Of a DNA stretch of 64,000 nt, positions 39,087 through 57,709 are shown piece by piece. The translations under genes and the position numbers were made by a program. Location: contig NZ_MSCP01000002.1 of assembly GCF_002954715.1 (NCBI RefSeq), positions 496,957 through 560,956 of the forward strand, read 5' to 3'. The number at the start of each line of letters is the position of its first letter. The first letter of the stretch is position 1. Origin of the DNA: Aliivibrio sifiae. Its GTDB lineage: Bacteria > Pseudomonadota > Gammaproteobacteria > Enterobacterales > Vibrionaceae. The notes under the pieces are model-generated. The model did no database searches and had not been told where the DNA came from. It was given only the letters and a program-made list of their open reading frames with translations.

Positions 39087-39122
39087 TAAAAAAACCGAGA
39101 GGATAGATACTCTCGGTTTTTT
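39087..39122. terminator. Terminator of the ebgA-ebgC-ygjI operon
   Basis: AAAACCGAGAG and CTCTCGGTTTT form an 11-pair stem with an eight-base loop and T runs on both strands. It lies just after the ygjI stop and before the HD-GYP gene, separating the two minus-strand transcripts. Confidence 0.88.
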
Positions 39123-39155
39123 CGGTTTAGTTTTATTTAATTAAAAAACCATAAA

Positions 39156-40628
<1,473 letters not shown>

Positions 40629-40726
40629 TTAGTCGCGGTTTACGATCCAATCTCTCCCTATTATTTGGCTCTGAATATATTTCCAGATGCCATTTATTAT
40701 TGTTTTCTAGTACTTATTTTGATTTA

Positions 40727-44310
<3,584 letters not shown>

Positions 44311-44366
44311 TTATATAAGGTAAATAAGTAATAAATTAACTCTCTGGTAAAAGATATTAACTAAAG

Positions 44367-44403
44367 TTTTAGTAAAATAAATTGGTAAATTGTTTTACTT
44401 TTA
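44367..44403. promoter_or_regulatory. ebgA: EbgR operator candidate at ebgA
   Basis: TTTTAGTAAAA (44367-44377) and the inverted TTTTACTTTTA (44393-44403) stand 87-123 bases before the ebgA start. The first half-site is identical to those at the other three genes; the second differs by two bases. Confidence 0.55.
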
Positions 44404-44427
44404 ACTTGGTCACATATTGAACTGAGC

Positions 44428-44446
44428 TTTGTGAGCTTGATAACGT
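44428..44446. promoter_or_regulatory. Weak CRP-like site upstream of ebgA
   Basis: TTTGTGAGCTTGATAACGT matches TGTGA-N6-TCACA in the first half but has TAACG in the second. Catabolite control would be expected for such an operon; the site itself is imperfect. Confidence 0.3.
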
Positions 44447-44571
44447 TAATAAGAGTTGTAGAAACAATTCATTAACCTTAATTGATTAATAAATAGATAA
44501 AATAATCGTAAAGTGATGGTGTATTGCGCAGAAATAGAAAAGAGTAAAGTAAATCGTTAAAATTTAGGTGT

Positions 44572-44599
44572 AAAAAAAGCAGCGAGGTAAACGCTGCTT
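44572..44599 (-). terminator. Rho-independent terminator of ebgR
   Basis: On the minus strand AAGCAGCG, a seven-base loop, CGCTGCTT and a T run of seven follow ebgR by 28 bases. Confidence 0.87.
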
Positions 44600-44627
44600 A
44601 TAATCAGAAATAAAAGTATTTGGCTAT

Positions 44628-45623
<996 letters not shown>

Positions 45624-45705
45624 TCATCCTCCAGCCATAACGTTTTTTACTCTGTTATTTCTCATAGTACTGAAAAAATTAAAAATTTGATACTCAAAGT
45701 TAGTT

Positions 45706-45715
45706 TTTAGTAAAA
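45706..45715. promoter_or_regulatory. EbgR half-site upstream of ebgR
   Basis: TTTAGTAAAA, followed by CTTTTA, recurs here in the same form as at ygjK, ygjI-like paralog 1 and ebgA. Autoregulation is inferred. Confidence 0.5.
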
Positions 45716-45776
45716 CTTTTATTTTCCATTTTTATGATAATAATCCTCGCTTTAAAGCTTGCCTTTATGCGGTGTT

Positions 45777-46550
45777 TTATTGTGATCTTTGGTATAAAAC
45801 GCCAATAGGTGCGACTGATTGATTAAATAATCGCTTTCTTTGTGCAAGAAAAAGTTCAGCTGTAGCGATTGAGTCGACTAAAGCATGATGAGCAGGATAG
45901 TCAGGTAACTGATATTGACGTCTGAGGGAGAATAAACGGAAATCTTTCTGGTGGAGATTAGTCGACAATGTATTTTGTTCTATTCTAAGAGTATCGAGCC
46001 AAATAAGGGGGGGATTAGGAAGTCGTTGTGAAAGAAAGAACTGTTCTAAAAAACGTTTTTCTATGGTTGCGCCATGAACAATTAATACATTGCTTGGTAA
46101 GTTTGCAAAGAATAATGTTATTGCTTTTTTAATACTAATGCCCATTTTTTGTTGCTCAGGCAGAATATGGTGCAAGGAGCGTGCGGTATGATCTTGCTCT
46201 GTGTCATTGTCAATGGTTAATGCTGGTTCACTGATAATGAAATGTTGAGCAGTATTTAGCTTGATTACACCATTAATGATATGAACCCAACCGATGCTAA
46301 CAATATGATCGTTATCTGGGTTAAGGCCTGAAGTTTCAAAGTCCAATACGGTAAAAAGCATGTTATTGCTGTCTTCTTTTGGATTTGGATAAGGGGCTTC
46401 AATAACACGCTCTAAATAATGAGGTAATGATGAGTTTTGCTCTATAAATTTTTTCCTTTGAGCTTCTAATCGGTTTAGGGGATGGCGATTAGAGAACAGC
46501 TCTACCATATGGTTGATTATATTTTTATGCATTAGTGGCTTATTTGGCAT
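45777..46550 (-). CDS. DnaQ-like DEDDh 3'-5' exonuclease, module 1
   Basis: The protein has about 257 residues from the ATG at 46550, one base after the stop of the DUF294 gene; a TTG at 46562 would add four residues. The exonuclease fold occupies about 70-250. Exo I is VLDFETSGLNPDNDHIVSIGW (Asp and Glu present). Exo II is VHGATIEKRFLEQF, with Glu where DnaQ has Asp. Exo III is AHHALVDS, keeping the His-x4-Asp. It is the downstream partner of the cNMP-CBS-DUF294 protein, and the same pair recurs at 56993-59556. In other Vibrionaceae and pseudomonads related genes sit beside sodium:solute symporters. Role unknown. Confidence 0.85.
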   Translation of the reverse strand: MPNKPLMHKNIINHMVELFSNRHPLNRLEAQRKKFIEQNSSLPHYLERVIEAPYPNPKEDSNNMLFTVLDFETSGLNPDNDHIVSIGWVHIINGVIKLNTAQHFIISEPALTIDNDTEQDHTARSLHHILPEQQKMGISIKKAITLFFANLPSNVLIVHGATIEKRFLEQFFLSQRLPNPPLIWLDTLRIEQNTLSTNLHQKDFRLFSLRRQYQLPDYPAHHALVDSIATAELFLAQRKRLFNQSVAPIGVLYQRSQ

Positions 46551-46551
46551 T

Positions 46552-48408
46552 TTATACACCAAACTTCATTTTCATTAGTTCCTGAAAACTGGAAATAATA
46601 CGGAATGCATCTTTTATATGCTGTCGCTCAAAGCTGCCAAATAAATCAGGTTGTAATTGATTATCAGTGGGCTGATTATTCTGTATTGCTTGCAATTGGT
46701 GTTGGAATCTCAAGCGGTTTACGTAGTTATAGGTCTCACTTAGATCTTGATAGGTCGCGTCATTTAACACTTCAATCTGATGTAAAAACTCCATTCGCTC
46801 GCTGGTATTTAGTGCCTTACCTTCATGTATTAATGAATAAATGCGAATGAAGTCAACGGTACAAGAAATAGCGGATTTTTTGATGTTCAATACCTTATTA
46901 TTATTGCCATCTTTCTCTAATACTAAATGTTTGAATATCCCTAGTGGTGGTCGCGTTCTAAGTGCGTTACGAAGAAGTGCTACCGTTAATTGCATATTAT
47001 TAGTTACAAGCTCACAGCGGCACGCATCTACGCTTTGGAATAATGATTCATCGCCATAAATAGGGCGAATTTCTAAAAATACATTCAAATTTAGTAATAA
47101 GTCATATTCAGGGTTGGTGCTCCATTTTCGATAATATTCTTGCCAAATTTGCGATTTTTGACACCATTTAGAAGTGGCAGCCATAAAACGACCTTTGCAT
47201 AATGTGTATCCTAACTCTGAAAGGGCTTTACACACGTACATTGCAAAATGATTAAAATAAAGTCTATCGGATTCAGTTGCGTTATCTGCAAGTATAATTG
47301 CGTTATCTTGATCTGAGGCTAAATGCACTTCGTTACGAGCATGGGAACCCGCAACTATCCAAGTGAATTTACAAGGTGGTTGACCAAATTGTTCGATTGC
47401 TAATTCGATTAATCGATAAGTAAACGCATCATAAATCATACTGAGAACTTGGCCCATAATGGTTGGTGAGGAATTACTCTCCATAAGCCCCTGAAAAACC
47501 GCATTACGTTGTTTAGATAAATCGATTAACGTTGGAATTGAATCCGAATGACGAATCTTATCGAGTAAGAAAATAGATTGAACGCTGTCATTTTGAATTA
47601 AGTGCTGAGGCGTAATAAACCCTGAGACTTGTTTTTGATGATTTAAGACCGGTATATTTTGAATATTATGCTTCATCATTAAATGAACTGAGCTGATGAC
47701 TAATTCATCCTCATAAACCGTATGGATATCTTGCGTCATAATGGAACTGATGGGGTCATGCACATTTCTGGCTTGAGCAACAACACGCTTAGTCATGTCT
47801 TTATCAGTAATCATTCCAATTAATGTTTTGTTTTCATCAACAACGAATGCGCATGAAACCCCAATAACATTACGCATTTGATGAGCAACTTCTTGAATCG
47901 TATCATTTGGAGCAACTATCGCTATTTGTGGATCTGCTATTTCGCTATTAGGGCGAAGATAATGTTGATGCGTATGTTGGTCACTGTCTTGCTTAGCATC
48001 TTGTGCTCGTAAACGAGTATTTAAACTTAAAGCAAGAGATGAGGCAACCTGAGGGTAAGCATCAACAGAGGCCATCAGTGATGCGTAATCAAAACGATAA
48101 AGAAGTGTGTTCTCTAAAGCAAAAATAGAGTAGCCAAATTCTGAGTCATTTTGTTGTAGGTTAAAACCAAAAATATCTTCTTCCCCTAATTTGGCTCGTA
48201 GTGTTCCATTAAGGTTATTCTGCTGCACAACGCCAGTTCGAATAATATAAAGATAAGTAGAATTATCATGTTCGATGGTTTCTTCAGGACCAAGTAATAA
48301 AATATCTACGGTCTGAGCTATGTCATTGAGCGCAGTGGAGGGCAATAAGTTAAAAGGGTAAATTGTCTGTAAGAAGGAAACAATATTAGGGAGGAGTTCA
48401 TTATTCAT
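46552..48408 (-). CDS. cNMP-binding/CBS/DUF294 nucleotidyltransferase-like signalling protein, module 1
   Basis: The protein has 618 residues. The N-terminal cyclic-nucleotide-binding fold (about 20-135) includes LGEEDIFGF but lacks the Arg-Thr/Ser-Ala phosphate cassette of CRP, so cAMP binding is uncertain. Two CBS motifs follow (about 158-270: VDENKTLIGMITDKDMTKRVV; VSGFITPQHL). The nucleotidyltransferase domain (about 320-460) keeps the Gly-Ser and Asp-x-Asp site (AGSHARNEVHLASDQDNAII), as in GlnD-like enzymes. A DUF294 C-terminal helical domain ends the protein. It lies 119 bases downstream of galR on the same strand and next to the exonuclease gene. Substrate and target are unknown. Confidence 0.88.
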   Translation of the reverse strand: MNNELLPNIVSFLQTIYPFNLLPSTALNDIAQTVDILLLGPEETIEHDNSTYLYIIRTGVVQQNNLNGTLRAKLGEEDIFGFNLQQNDSEFGYSIFALENTLLYRFDYASLMASVDAYPQVASSLALSLNTRLRAQDAKQDSDQHTHQHYLRPNSEIADPQIAIVAPNDTIQEVAHQMRNVIGVSCAFVVDENKTLIGMITDKDMTKRVVAQARNVHDPISSIMTQDIHTVYEDELVISSVHLMMKHNIQNIPVLNHQKQVSGFITPQHLIQNDSVQSIFLLDKIRHSDSIPTLIDLSKQRNAVFQGLMESNSSPTIMGQVLSMIYDAFTYRLIELAIEQFGQPPCKFTWIVAGSHARNEVHLASDQDNAIILADNATESDRLYFNHFAMYVCKALSELGYTLCKGRFMAATSKWCQKSQIWQEYYRKWSTNPEYDLLLNLNVFLEIRPIYGDESLFQSVDACRCELVTNNMQLTVALLRNALRTRPPLGIFKHLVLEKDGNNNKVLNIKKSAISCTVDFIRIYSLIHEGKALNTSERMEFLHQIEVLNDATYQDLSETYNYVNRLRFQHQLQAIQNNQPTDNQLQPDLFGSFERQHIKDAFRIISSFQELMKMKFGV

Positions 48409-48527
48409 ATCGATTGTGCCTTCTTATGTGTTTTTATATTGAACGTTAGCCACTTAATATACTTAAATATTGTAGTTATTCATTTTGCAGTTACTGTTAT
48501 GCATTAATTTGTTGATATGAAATTATT

Positions 48528-49541
48528 TTATGTCGATGAAATACAACCAACAGAAGAGCGACGAACTAAAATTGGAATAAATAATTTATGTTCTTTTTGT
48601 TCTTCTTCAGCATCGCGACTGGCTAACTTGAGAGATAAGTTTACCGCTTGGTTTGCCATGATTTGGATAGGGTAACGGATAGTCGTTAATCGCGGATAAA
48701 TATAACGAGCAATATGGCCATCATCAAAACCAATAACAGACATGTCTTCAGGGATCCTAATGCCGTTCTCTTGCAACAATGCCATGCATCCTGCGGCCAT
48801 ATAATCGTTATAAGTAGCGATAGCCGTGATTGGCGTATTCTTAGCAATTAAGTTTATAACTGCTTGCTCTCCGCCTTCTTCATCGGGTTCGCCATACTCA
48901 ATGTATTCTTCTTTTACGTTAATTCCATTATCTTCTAATGCTTGCAAGTATCCGGTTTTGCGGTCATGGGCATCATCAATGTCATGACTTGAGCAGATAT
49001 AACCGATGTGCTGATGCCCTTGGCGGATCAAGTGCTCCGTTGCAAGGTAAGATCCTTTGTAATTATCAAGCGCAATACAGCGAGACGCAATTTCAGGAAT
49101 AAAACGATTAATAAGAACCATTCCTGGAACTTCATCCGCTAATTTAATCAAAACTTCATTACTTAACCCTTTACTGTGCACCACTAATGACTCACAACGG
49201 CTATTAATTAGCAAATCAATGGCGTTTTTTTCTTTGGTTGCGTCATGATATCCATTACCAATAAGAACTTGTTTTCCTTGTTCATTAGCAACGGTATCAA
49301 TAGCTTTTACCATAGAGCCAAAGAAAGGGGCAGAAACGTCATTCACGAGAACGCCAATGGTGTTTGAGGTTTTACTGACAAGTGCACGAGCATTTGAATT
49401 TGGGCGATACCCAAGCGTTTCCATGGCTTTTTTGACAGCAACAATCGCTTTCTCACTGGTGTGTGGGGCATTGTTCATTACTCGGGATGTCGTCGCAATC
49501 GATACGCCTGCTTCTTTTGCTACGTCTTTAATGGTGGCCAT
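48528..49541 (-). CDS. galR: Galactose-type LacI-family repressor GalR
   Basis: The protein has 337 residues. The N-terminal HTH is MATIKDVAKEAGVSIATTSRVM. The core resembles E. coli GalR/GalS from memory (VSAPFFGSMVKAID near 70; LIGNGYHDATKE; PGMVLINR; GEPDEEGGEQAV; SVIGFDDGHIARYIYPRLTTIRYPI; the ending PILVRRSSV). Its operators should be of the TGGAAACGTTTCCA type, three clear copies of which lie around lacZ, the first GH36 gene and the MelB-type permease. It is followed by the DUF294-exonuclease pair of module 1. No such operator is seen at its own promoter. Confidence 0.9.
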   Translation of the reverse strand: MATIKDVAKEAGVSIATTSRVMNNAPHTSEKAIVAVKKAMETLGYRPNSNARALVSKTSNTIGVLVNDVSAPFFGSMVKAIDTVANEQGKQVLIGNGYHDATKEKNAIDLLINSRCESLVVHSKGLSNEVLIKLADEVPGMVLINRFIPEIASRCIALDNYKGSYLATEHLIRQGHQHIGYICSSHDIDDAHDRKTGYLQALEDNGINVKEEYIEYGEPDEEGGEQAVINLIAKNTPITAIATYNDYMAAGCMALLQENGIRIPEDMSVIGFDDGHIARYIYPRLTTIRYPIQIMANQAVNLSLKLASRDAEEEQKEHKLFIPILVRRSSVGCISST

Positions 49542-49666
49542 AGAAATCTCTTATTCTTATTTGTGCAGTAGGGAGTATTGGTTTGTTATGAAGTAACTTG
49601 TTTAATATAAAGGATTTTATCTTTAAAGAAAGCAATGTAATTAACATAGCGATAAGAAAAACAAAA

Positions 49667-49696
49667 AAATCCTCAGAACGGCGATTCTGAGGATTT
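49667..49696 (-). terminator. Rho-independent terminator of lacZ
   Basis: On the minus strand a 12-pair stem (AAATCCTCAGAA with TTCTGAGGATTT, six-base loop) is followed by a T run, 18 bases after the lacZ stop. Confidence 0.88.
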
Positions 49697-49713
49697 GATT
49701 TGAGTTAGTGAGC

Positions 49714-52941
<3,228 letters not shown>

Positions 52942-52971
52942 TTACGTTATCTTCCTTTTTATCCTATTAAT

Positions 52972-52987
52972 CGTGATCTTTCTCACG
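52972..52987. promoter_or_regulatory. CRP site candidate
   Basis: CGTGATCTTTCTCACG contains GTGA-N6-TCAC with full symmetry of the recognition bases, matching the CRP consensus except at the outermost base on each side. Its place between two divergent galactosidase genes suits shared activation. Confidence 0.65.
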
Positions 52988-53053
52988 TTATATTTATTGA
53001 TTTACCTATTTTTAATCAGTATTTATGAGGTTTATATAAGGATTTTAAATTAT

Positions 53054-53067
53054 TGTAAACGTTTCCA
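53054..53067. promoter_or_regulatory. GalR-type operator O2 (alpha-galactosidase side)
   Basis: TGTAAACGTTTCCA lies 79-92 bases before the GH36 start and 143 bases centre to centre from O1; the pair could support repression by DNA looping. Confidence 0.75.
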
Positions 53068-53145
53068 TAATTTGCGGTAATTCACAGAAATATTCATTTT
53101 TTTCTTTATTATAGAGGGCAATTAAAACTGCTTACGGTTCATCTC

Positions 53146-55260
53146 ATGACGCAAAAAGAAATCATTGTATTAACGGGTACAAATAGCCAGGTGATTATTG
53201 ACGCTGGCGAATGTGCAGAGATCTTGCACTGGGGTAAGCCAGTAAGTGGGGATATTGCCTCTTTCTGTTCTTCTCTTTTGCGTCCAGTTCCTTATGGGCG
53301 TTTGGATAATGATGTTGCAATGACGCTCGCGCCAGAGTTAGGCCGAGGTGTATTTAGCAGTCCGTGTCTTGAAGGACATCGTAATGGTGCTGATTGGGCG
53401 CCTGTATTTACAATGACAGAGATTAAATCGAATTCACATAGCGTGACTCTGACGAGTGAAGATGCGCTTGCTGGATTGCGAATGATAACGGAGTTGAGTT
53501 TAGATAAACAAGATGTGATGAAAACTCGTCATTCTCTTATCAATATAAAATCAACACCTTACCAAATTAATCGATTAGCAAATACCTTACCGTTACCTGC
53601 TCGAGCTGCTGAGTTAATGACGTATTACGGTCGTTGGGTCCATGAATTTCAAACGGTTCGTCAGCCATTACAACAAGGTGGATACCAACAAGAAAACCGT
53701 CGTGGGCGTACGTCTCATGAGCATTACCCGGCATTAGTTGCAGGCACTCGTCACTTTGATGAAATGCAAGGCGATGTGTATGGGTTCCATTTTGCATGGA
53801 GTGGTAATCACCGTTTGCGTGTTGATGTAAAAGCCGATGGCCGTCGTTATATGCAGGCCGAAGTGATTTATCTTCCGGGTGAAATTACCTTGCAACAAGG
53901 TGAGGAATTAACAACACCATGGCTGTATGCAAGTTACAGTGATCAAGGATTGAATAGCATGAGTCATCAATTTCACTCCCACGTCAGAGAATCAATTCTT
54001 GATAAGCAAATAATAAATACCGCACGCCCAATTCACCTTAATACGTGGGAAGGGATCTATTTTGAGCATGATCCTGACTACATTATGGAAATGGCAACGC
54101 AATCGGCTCAAATGGGAGTAGAACGTTTTATTATTGATGATGGTTGGTTCAAAGGCCGAAACGGTGATAAAGCTGCATTGGGTGACTGGTTTTTAGATGC
54201 ACATAAATACCCAAATGGCTTAACACCAATTATTGATCATGTACGCGAATTAGGAATGGAGTTTGGTCTTTGGTTTGAACCTGAAATGATCAATAAAGAG
54301 TCTGACTTATATCGTCAACATCCTGATTGGTTGTTGGCGGTTGAAGGTTATGAGCAGCCAACAGGACGTAACCAATACGTTATTGATCTACAAAATGATG
54401 ACGCTTTTAACTATCTTTATGAACGATTAGATCATTTCTTAACACAATATGCGATTGATTATATTAAGTGGGACATGAACCGTGAGGTGGTGCAGCCAGC
54501 TCATAATGGTCAGGCGGCAGGGCATCAACAAGTGGTGCGTTACTATCAATTGGTCGATAAGATCCGTGCGGCACACCCAAAGGTTGATATTGAGTCGTGT
54601 GCAGCAGGTGGTGGACGTATTGATTTTGAAGTGTTGAAACGTACACATCGTTTTTGGCCATCGGATAATAATGATGCGCTAGAGCGACAAAGCATTCAAC
54701 GAGGAATGAGTTACTTTTTCCCACCAGAAGTGATGGGCAGTCACATTGGTTCAAGCCATTGTCACAGTACGCGCCGTCGCCACAGCATTGAGTTTAGAGG
54801 ATTAACCGCGATATTCGGGCACATGGGTATTGAGCTTGATCCAGTAAAAGAGTTACAAGAGGAAAAGCAAGGGTTTGAGCGTTACATCAAGTTGCATAAA
54901 GCCTTACGCCCATTACTGCATACCGGTCGAACTTGGCGAGTGCCATCGGATGATGAAGCACACCAAATTCATGTGGTAGTGGCGAATAATCAATCTGAAG
55001 CAGTCGTGATGTTGGCGCAATTGGCAATGCCAACCAACTCGTTAAGCGGGCACTTATGTATTCCTGGTTTAGATCGTACTGCGATATATCGGGTGAGTAT
55101 TTTAGATAAACCGTCTAATTATAACGAGATTGTAAATTACCAGCCATTTTGGACAGAAGACAGTTGTGAGTTGTCTGGTGAGTGGTGTGAAGACGTAGGA
55201 TTAACGATGCCGATTTTAGATGCAGAAAGTGCGATTTTAATAAAATTAGAAAAATTGTAA
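53146..55260 (+). CDS. GH36 alpha-galactosidase, paralog 1
   Basis: The protein has 704 residues, GH36 family (bacterial RafA/AgaN type), cleaving terminal alpha-galactose from melibiose or raffinose-type sugars. No signal peptide is seen, so it is cytoplasmic. The nucleophile Asp is in YIKWDMNREVV near residue 445 and the acid/base Asp in FWPSDNNDALERQ near 507. The substrate region LNTWEGIYFEHDPDYIMEMA near 302 and FIIDDGWFKGRNGDKAALGDW near 330 are typical. The ribosome-binding site is weak. A closely related paralog lies at 60886. It is controlled by GalR-type operators upstream. Confidence 0.93.
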   Translation: MTQKEIIVLTGTNSQVIIDAGECAEILHWGKPVSGDIASFCSSLLRPVPYGRLDNDVAMTLAPELGRGVFSSPCLEGHRNGADWAPVFTMTEIKSNSHSVTLTSEDALAGLRMITELSLDKQDVMKTRHSLINIKSTPYQINRLANTLPLPARAAELMTYYGRWVHEFQTVRQPLQQGGYQQENRRGRTSHEHYPALVAGTRHFDEMQGDVYGFHFAWSGNHRLRVDVKADGRRYMQAEVIYLPGEITLQQGEELTTPWLYASYSDQGLNSMSHQFHSHVRESILDKQIINTARPIHLNTWEGIYFEHDPDYIMEMATQSAQMGVERFIIDDGWFKGRNGDKAALGDWFLDAHKYPNGLTPIIDHVRELGMEFGLWFEPEMINKESDLYRQHPDWLLAVEGYEQPTGRNQYVIDLQNDDAFNYLYERLDHFLTQYAIDYIKWDMNREVVQPAHNGQAAGHQQVVRYYQLVDKIRAAHPKVDIESCAAGGGRIDFEVLKRTHRFWPSDNNDALERQSIQRGMSYFFPPEVMGSHIGSSHCHSTRRRHSIEFRGLTAIFGHMGIELDPVKELQEEKQGFERYIKLHKALRPLLHTGRTWRVPSDDEAHQIHVVVANNQSEAVVMLAQLAMPTNSLSGHLCIPGLDRTAIYRVSILDKPSNYNEIVNYQPFWTEDSCELSGEWCEDVGLTMPILDAESAILIKLEKL

Positions 55261-55269
55261 ACGCTAACA
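55256..55269. promoter_or_regulatory. Degenerate GalR-type operator at the end of the GH36 gene
   Basis: TGTAAACGCTAACA overlaps the GH36 stop codon. Its right half departs from the consensus. It is 145 bases centre to centre from O3, close to the O1-O2 spacing; this may be chance. Confidence 0.3.
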
Positions 55270-55352
55270 ATAAAATCGTGTTAATACAGGTAAGCTCTTG
55301 TTTATATATAATATTTTATATGTGACTAAGGGTTTTTTTTTGTTTAAAAAAG

Positions 55353-55390
55353 AATGAGATGGAGTGGATCTGCGTTAAGATCTCATTTTT
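55353..55390 (+). terminator. Possible terminator or attenuator after GH36 paralog 1
   Basis: AATGAGAT and ATCTCATT form an eight-pair stem around a 19-base loop followed by a short T run. It is weaker than the other terminators in the window. Confidence 0.4.
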
Positions 55391-55400
55391 GCAATGTAAT

Positions 55401-55414
55401 TGGAAACGTTTCCA
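55401..55414. promoter_or_regulatory. GalR-type operator O3 (permease)
   Basis: TGGAAACGTTTCCA is a perfect 14-base palindrome, the symmetrical form of O1 and O2, 119-132 bases before the permease start. Confidence 0.78.
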
Positions 55415-55532
55415 TAAAGTGGTTTTTGGTCACGGAATAATAACTAAGGAGTGGGTAGCATAGCGTCATCAATTAAGTAGGAATGAGTCTCTAGTTAAAA
55501 AGAGAACTTCCACCATCGGAAAGGAATATAAG

Positions 55533-56909
55533 ATGTCTGAAAAAATTACTCTACAAACTAAACTTTCTTACGGTCTTGGTGCATTGGGTAAAGATTTTGC
55601 CTGTGCGCCAATTTATATATTTTTAATGTTTTATTTTACCGACGTGGCAGGCTTGTCTGCGGCGTTTGTGGGAACGATTTTTTTAGCCGCTCGTATTATC
55701 GATGCTATTACTGATCCGATGATGGGCGTTATTGTTGATAATACTCGTTCTAAATTTGGTAAATTTCGTCCTTGGATTGTGATTGGCACGCTCTTAAATG
55801 CAATCGTACTTGTCGGCCTTTTTAGTACTCACATGTTCGAAGGCACTACGTTATACATTTATGCTGCAGCGGCTTATATTCTTTGGGGTTTAACTTACAC
55901 CATTATGGATATTCCTTACTGGTCAATGATCCCTGCGTTATCTAGTTCTCGTCAAGAGCGTGAAAAATTGGTGGTATGGCCTCGCTTATTTGCCAGTCTT
56001 GCATGGTTCATTACCGGTACTTATGGTCTACATATTGTGGGTGAATTAGGTAAAGGTAATCAAGGTGATGGCTTCTTCAATGTTGCGATGCTAATTGCTG
56101 TTTTATTTGTACTAAGTGCCTTCTTAATTGCTCGTAATGTAAAAGAGCCAGTAACAGAAGCAAGCGTAAAAGCAGAGAAATTCAGTTTTAAAGATGTTCT
56201 GGTTATCATTGGTAAAAATGATCAATTAAAAGCGTTGATTGGTACGATACTATCATTTCAAATCGCTAACCTATTAGTGGGTGGCTTTGCTATTTACTAC
56301 TTCACTTATGCGTTAGGTAACCCTGAGTTATTTCCAGTTTATATGATGGTTGCAGGTATTGCTGAAGTGGCTGGCGTCTTTTTGTTCCCGCGCTTAGCAA
56401 CACTTTTTCCTCGTAAATATTTGTGGTTAATGGCGTGTGGTTTCCCTGTAGTTTCTTGTGTGCTTCTTATTATTATGGGTGTTGTTTCTCCTGGTAATGT
56501 TCTATTAATCGGTTGTGCAGGTGCAGCTATAAAGTTTGGTGTGGGTATTGCGAATGCATTGCAAACAGTAATGCTAGCGGATGTGGTTGATTACGGTGAA
56601 TACAAAACAGGTCGTCGTAGTGAGAGTGTTATCTTCTCAGTTCAAACTATGCTTGTGAAATTTGCCGGTGCAGCAGGTGGCTTTATCGTAGGTATGGGGT
56701 TATCGATTGTAGGTTACATTCCAAATGTAGCGCAATCAGCAGAAACTATTATGGGACTTCACTTTATGATGGCTGGTGTTCCAGCTGTTCTAATGACAGT
56801 GAGTGGCTTAGTGTATCAGCGTTATTACCGTTTACATGATGGCTTTAACCCTGAATTGGTTACGGGTGATGTTGAGACATCAACCGTTCAAAAAGCCGTT
56901 GAAGTGTAA
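55533..56909 (+). CDS. MelB-type galactoside:cation symporter (GPH family)
   Basis: This is an inner-membrane transporter of 458 residues with 12 predicted segments. The GPH signature is clear: LGALGKDFACAPIYIFLMFYFTD near residue 16 and ARIIDAITDPMMGVIVDNTRSKFGKFRPW near 48. The cation-site acidic residues of MelB fall in this second region. It follows GH36 paralog 1 by 272 bases and has its own GalR-type operator. It is a candidate importer for lactose, melibiose or both; family members cannot be told apart by eye. AAAGGA stands about 9 bases before the ATG. Confidence 0.9.
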   Translation: MSEKITLQTKLSYGLGALGKDFACAPIYIFLMFYFTDVAGLSAAFVGTIFLAARIIDAITDPMMGVIVDNTRSKFGKFRPWIVIGTLLNAIVLVGLFSTHMFEGTTLYIYAAAAYILWGLTYTIMDIPYWSMIPALSSSRQEREKLVVWPRLFASLAWFITGTYGLHIVGELGKGNQGDGFFNVAMLIAVLFVLSAFLIARNVKEPVTEASVKAEKFSFKDVLVIIGKNDQLKALIGTILSFQIANLLVGGFAIYYFTYALGNPELFPVYMMVAGIAEVAGVFLFPRLATLFPRKYLWLMACGFPVVSCVLLIIMGVVSPGNVLLIGCAGAAIKFGVGIANALQTVMLADVVDYGEYKTGRRSESVIFSVQTMLVKFAGAAGGFIVGMGLSIVGYIPNVAQSAETIMGLHFMMAGVPAVLMTVSGLVYQRYYRLHDGFNPELVTGDVETSTVQKAVEV

Positions 56910-56943
56910 ATACTGAATTTAATTTAAACGCAAATCATAGGTA

Positions 56944-56976
56944 AAGTCGCTCACTGTTAAAGGAGCGACTTTTTTA
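56944..56976. terminator. Terminator between the permease and module 2 exonuclease
   Basis: AAGTCGCTC and GAGCGACTT form a nine-pair stem with a ten-base loop, followed by T on the plus strand. The two flanking genes converge on it. Confidence 0.82.
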
Positions 56977-56992
56977 TTATTAAATTACGGTA

Positions 56993-57709
56993 TTAAATAG
57001 AGTATTTGTAAATATTTTCAATGGTTTGATTTTCTTTTTTTAAAATCTTCTGAGTTTGGGCTAAGAACAATTCTGCCGTAGCAAGGGAGTCTATTAGGGC
57101 ATTATGTGCTGCGTATCGTGGTAGTTTGTAGCGCTCTCTTACTAGATGCAACTGTTGACTTTTTTGCTCCATCATCCCGAGCTTTCTTGCTATGTTCGTT
57201 TCAATTGATAATGTATCAATCCATGCCAGTGGGAGAGGAGGCAGGGAAAACATTGAATCCATATAATGATTTAAAAAAGATTGTTCAATTGATTTTCCAT
57301 GAACAATGAGTGTTCGGTTTTTTGCCGCAACCAATAAACGACACAATACCTCTTGTAATGCTTCCCCTTCCGATAACATCGCTGGCACAATATGATTAAT
57401 AACCGCTGTTTCTTTTTTTACTTCTAATGAATTATTAATATAGAAATGTTGAGCTGATTGGATATCAATATTTCCTTGGTTTATTTCGATCCAGCCGATA
57501 CTGAGAATTTGGTCTTCTTTTGCGTTTCTGCCTGTTGTTTCTAAATCAAACACAAGAAAAGACAGTTCTTTAATTGCAGAGTCTCCTTGCGGTAAAGGAA
57601 AATGCAATACCTCGGCTATTTCTGTCGGAATGGTTTCTTTTGCTAAATAAGTGTGTTTTTGCTTAATCAATTGTTGCCACAAAGATCGTCGTTGAAATAA
57701 AGAGATCAT
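56993..57709 (-). CDS. DnaQ-like DEDDh 3'-5' exonuclease, module 2
   Basis: The protein has 238 residues, a paralog of the exonuclease at 45777. Exo I is VFDLETTGRNAKEDQILSIGW. Exo II is VHGKSIEQSFLNHY, again with Glu in place of Asp. Exo III is AHNALIDS. The ATG overlaps the DUF294 stop by four bases (ATGA), so the two proteins are made together. An N-terminal stretch of about 45 residues precedes the fold. The repeated pairing and the same Exo II change in both copies argue for a family-specific function rather than decay. Confidence 0.86.
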   Translation of the reverse strand: MISLFQRRSLWQQLIKQKHTYLAKETIPTEIAEVLHFPLPQGDSAIKELSFLVFDLETTGRNAKEDQILSIGWIEINQGNIDIQSAQHFYINNSLEVKKETAVINHIVPAMLSEGEALQEVLCRLLVAAKNRTLIVHGKSIEQSFLNHYMDSMFSLPPLPLAWIDTLSIETNIARKLGMMEQKSQQLHLVRERYKLPRYAAHNALIDSLATAELFLAQTQKILKKENQTIENIYKYSI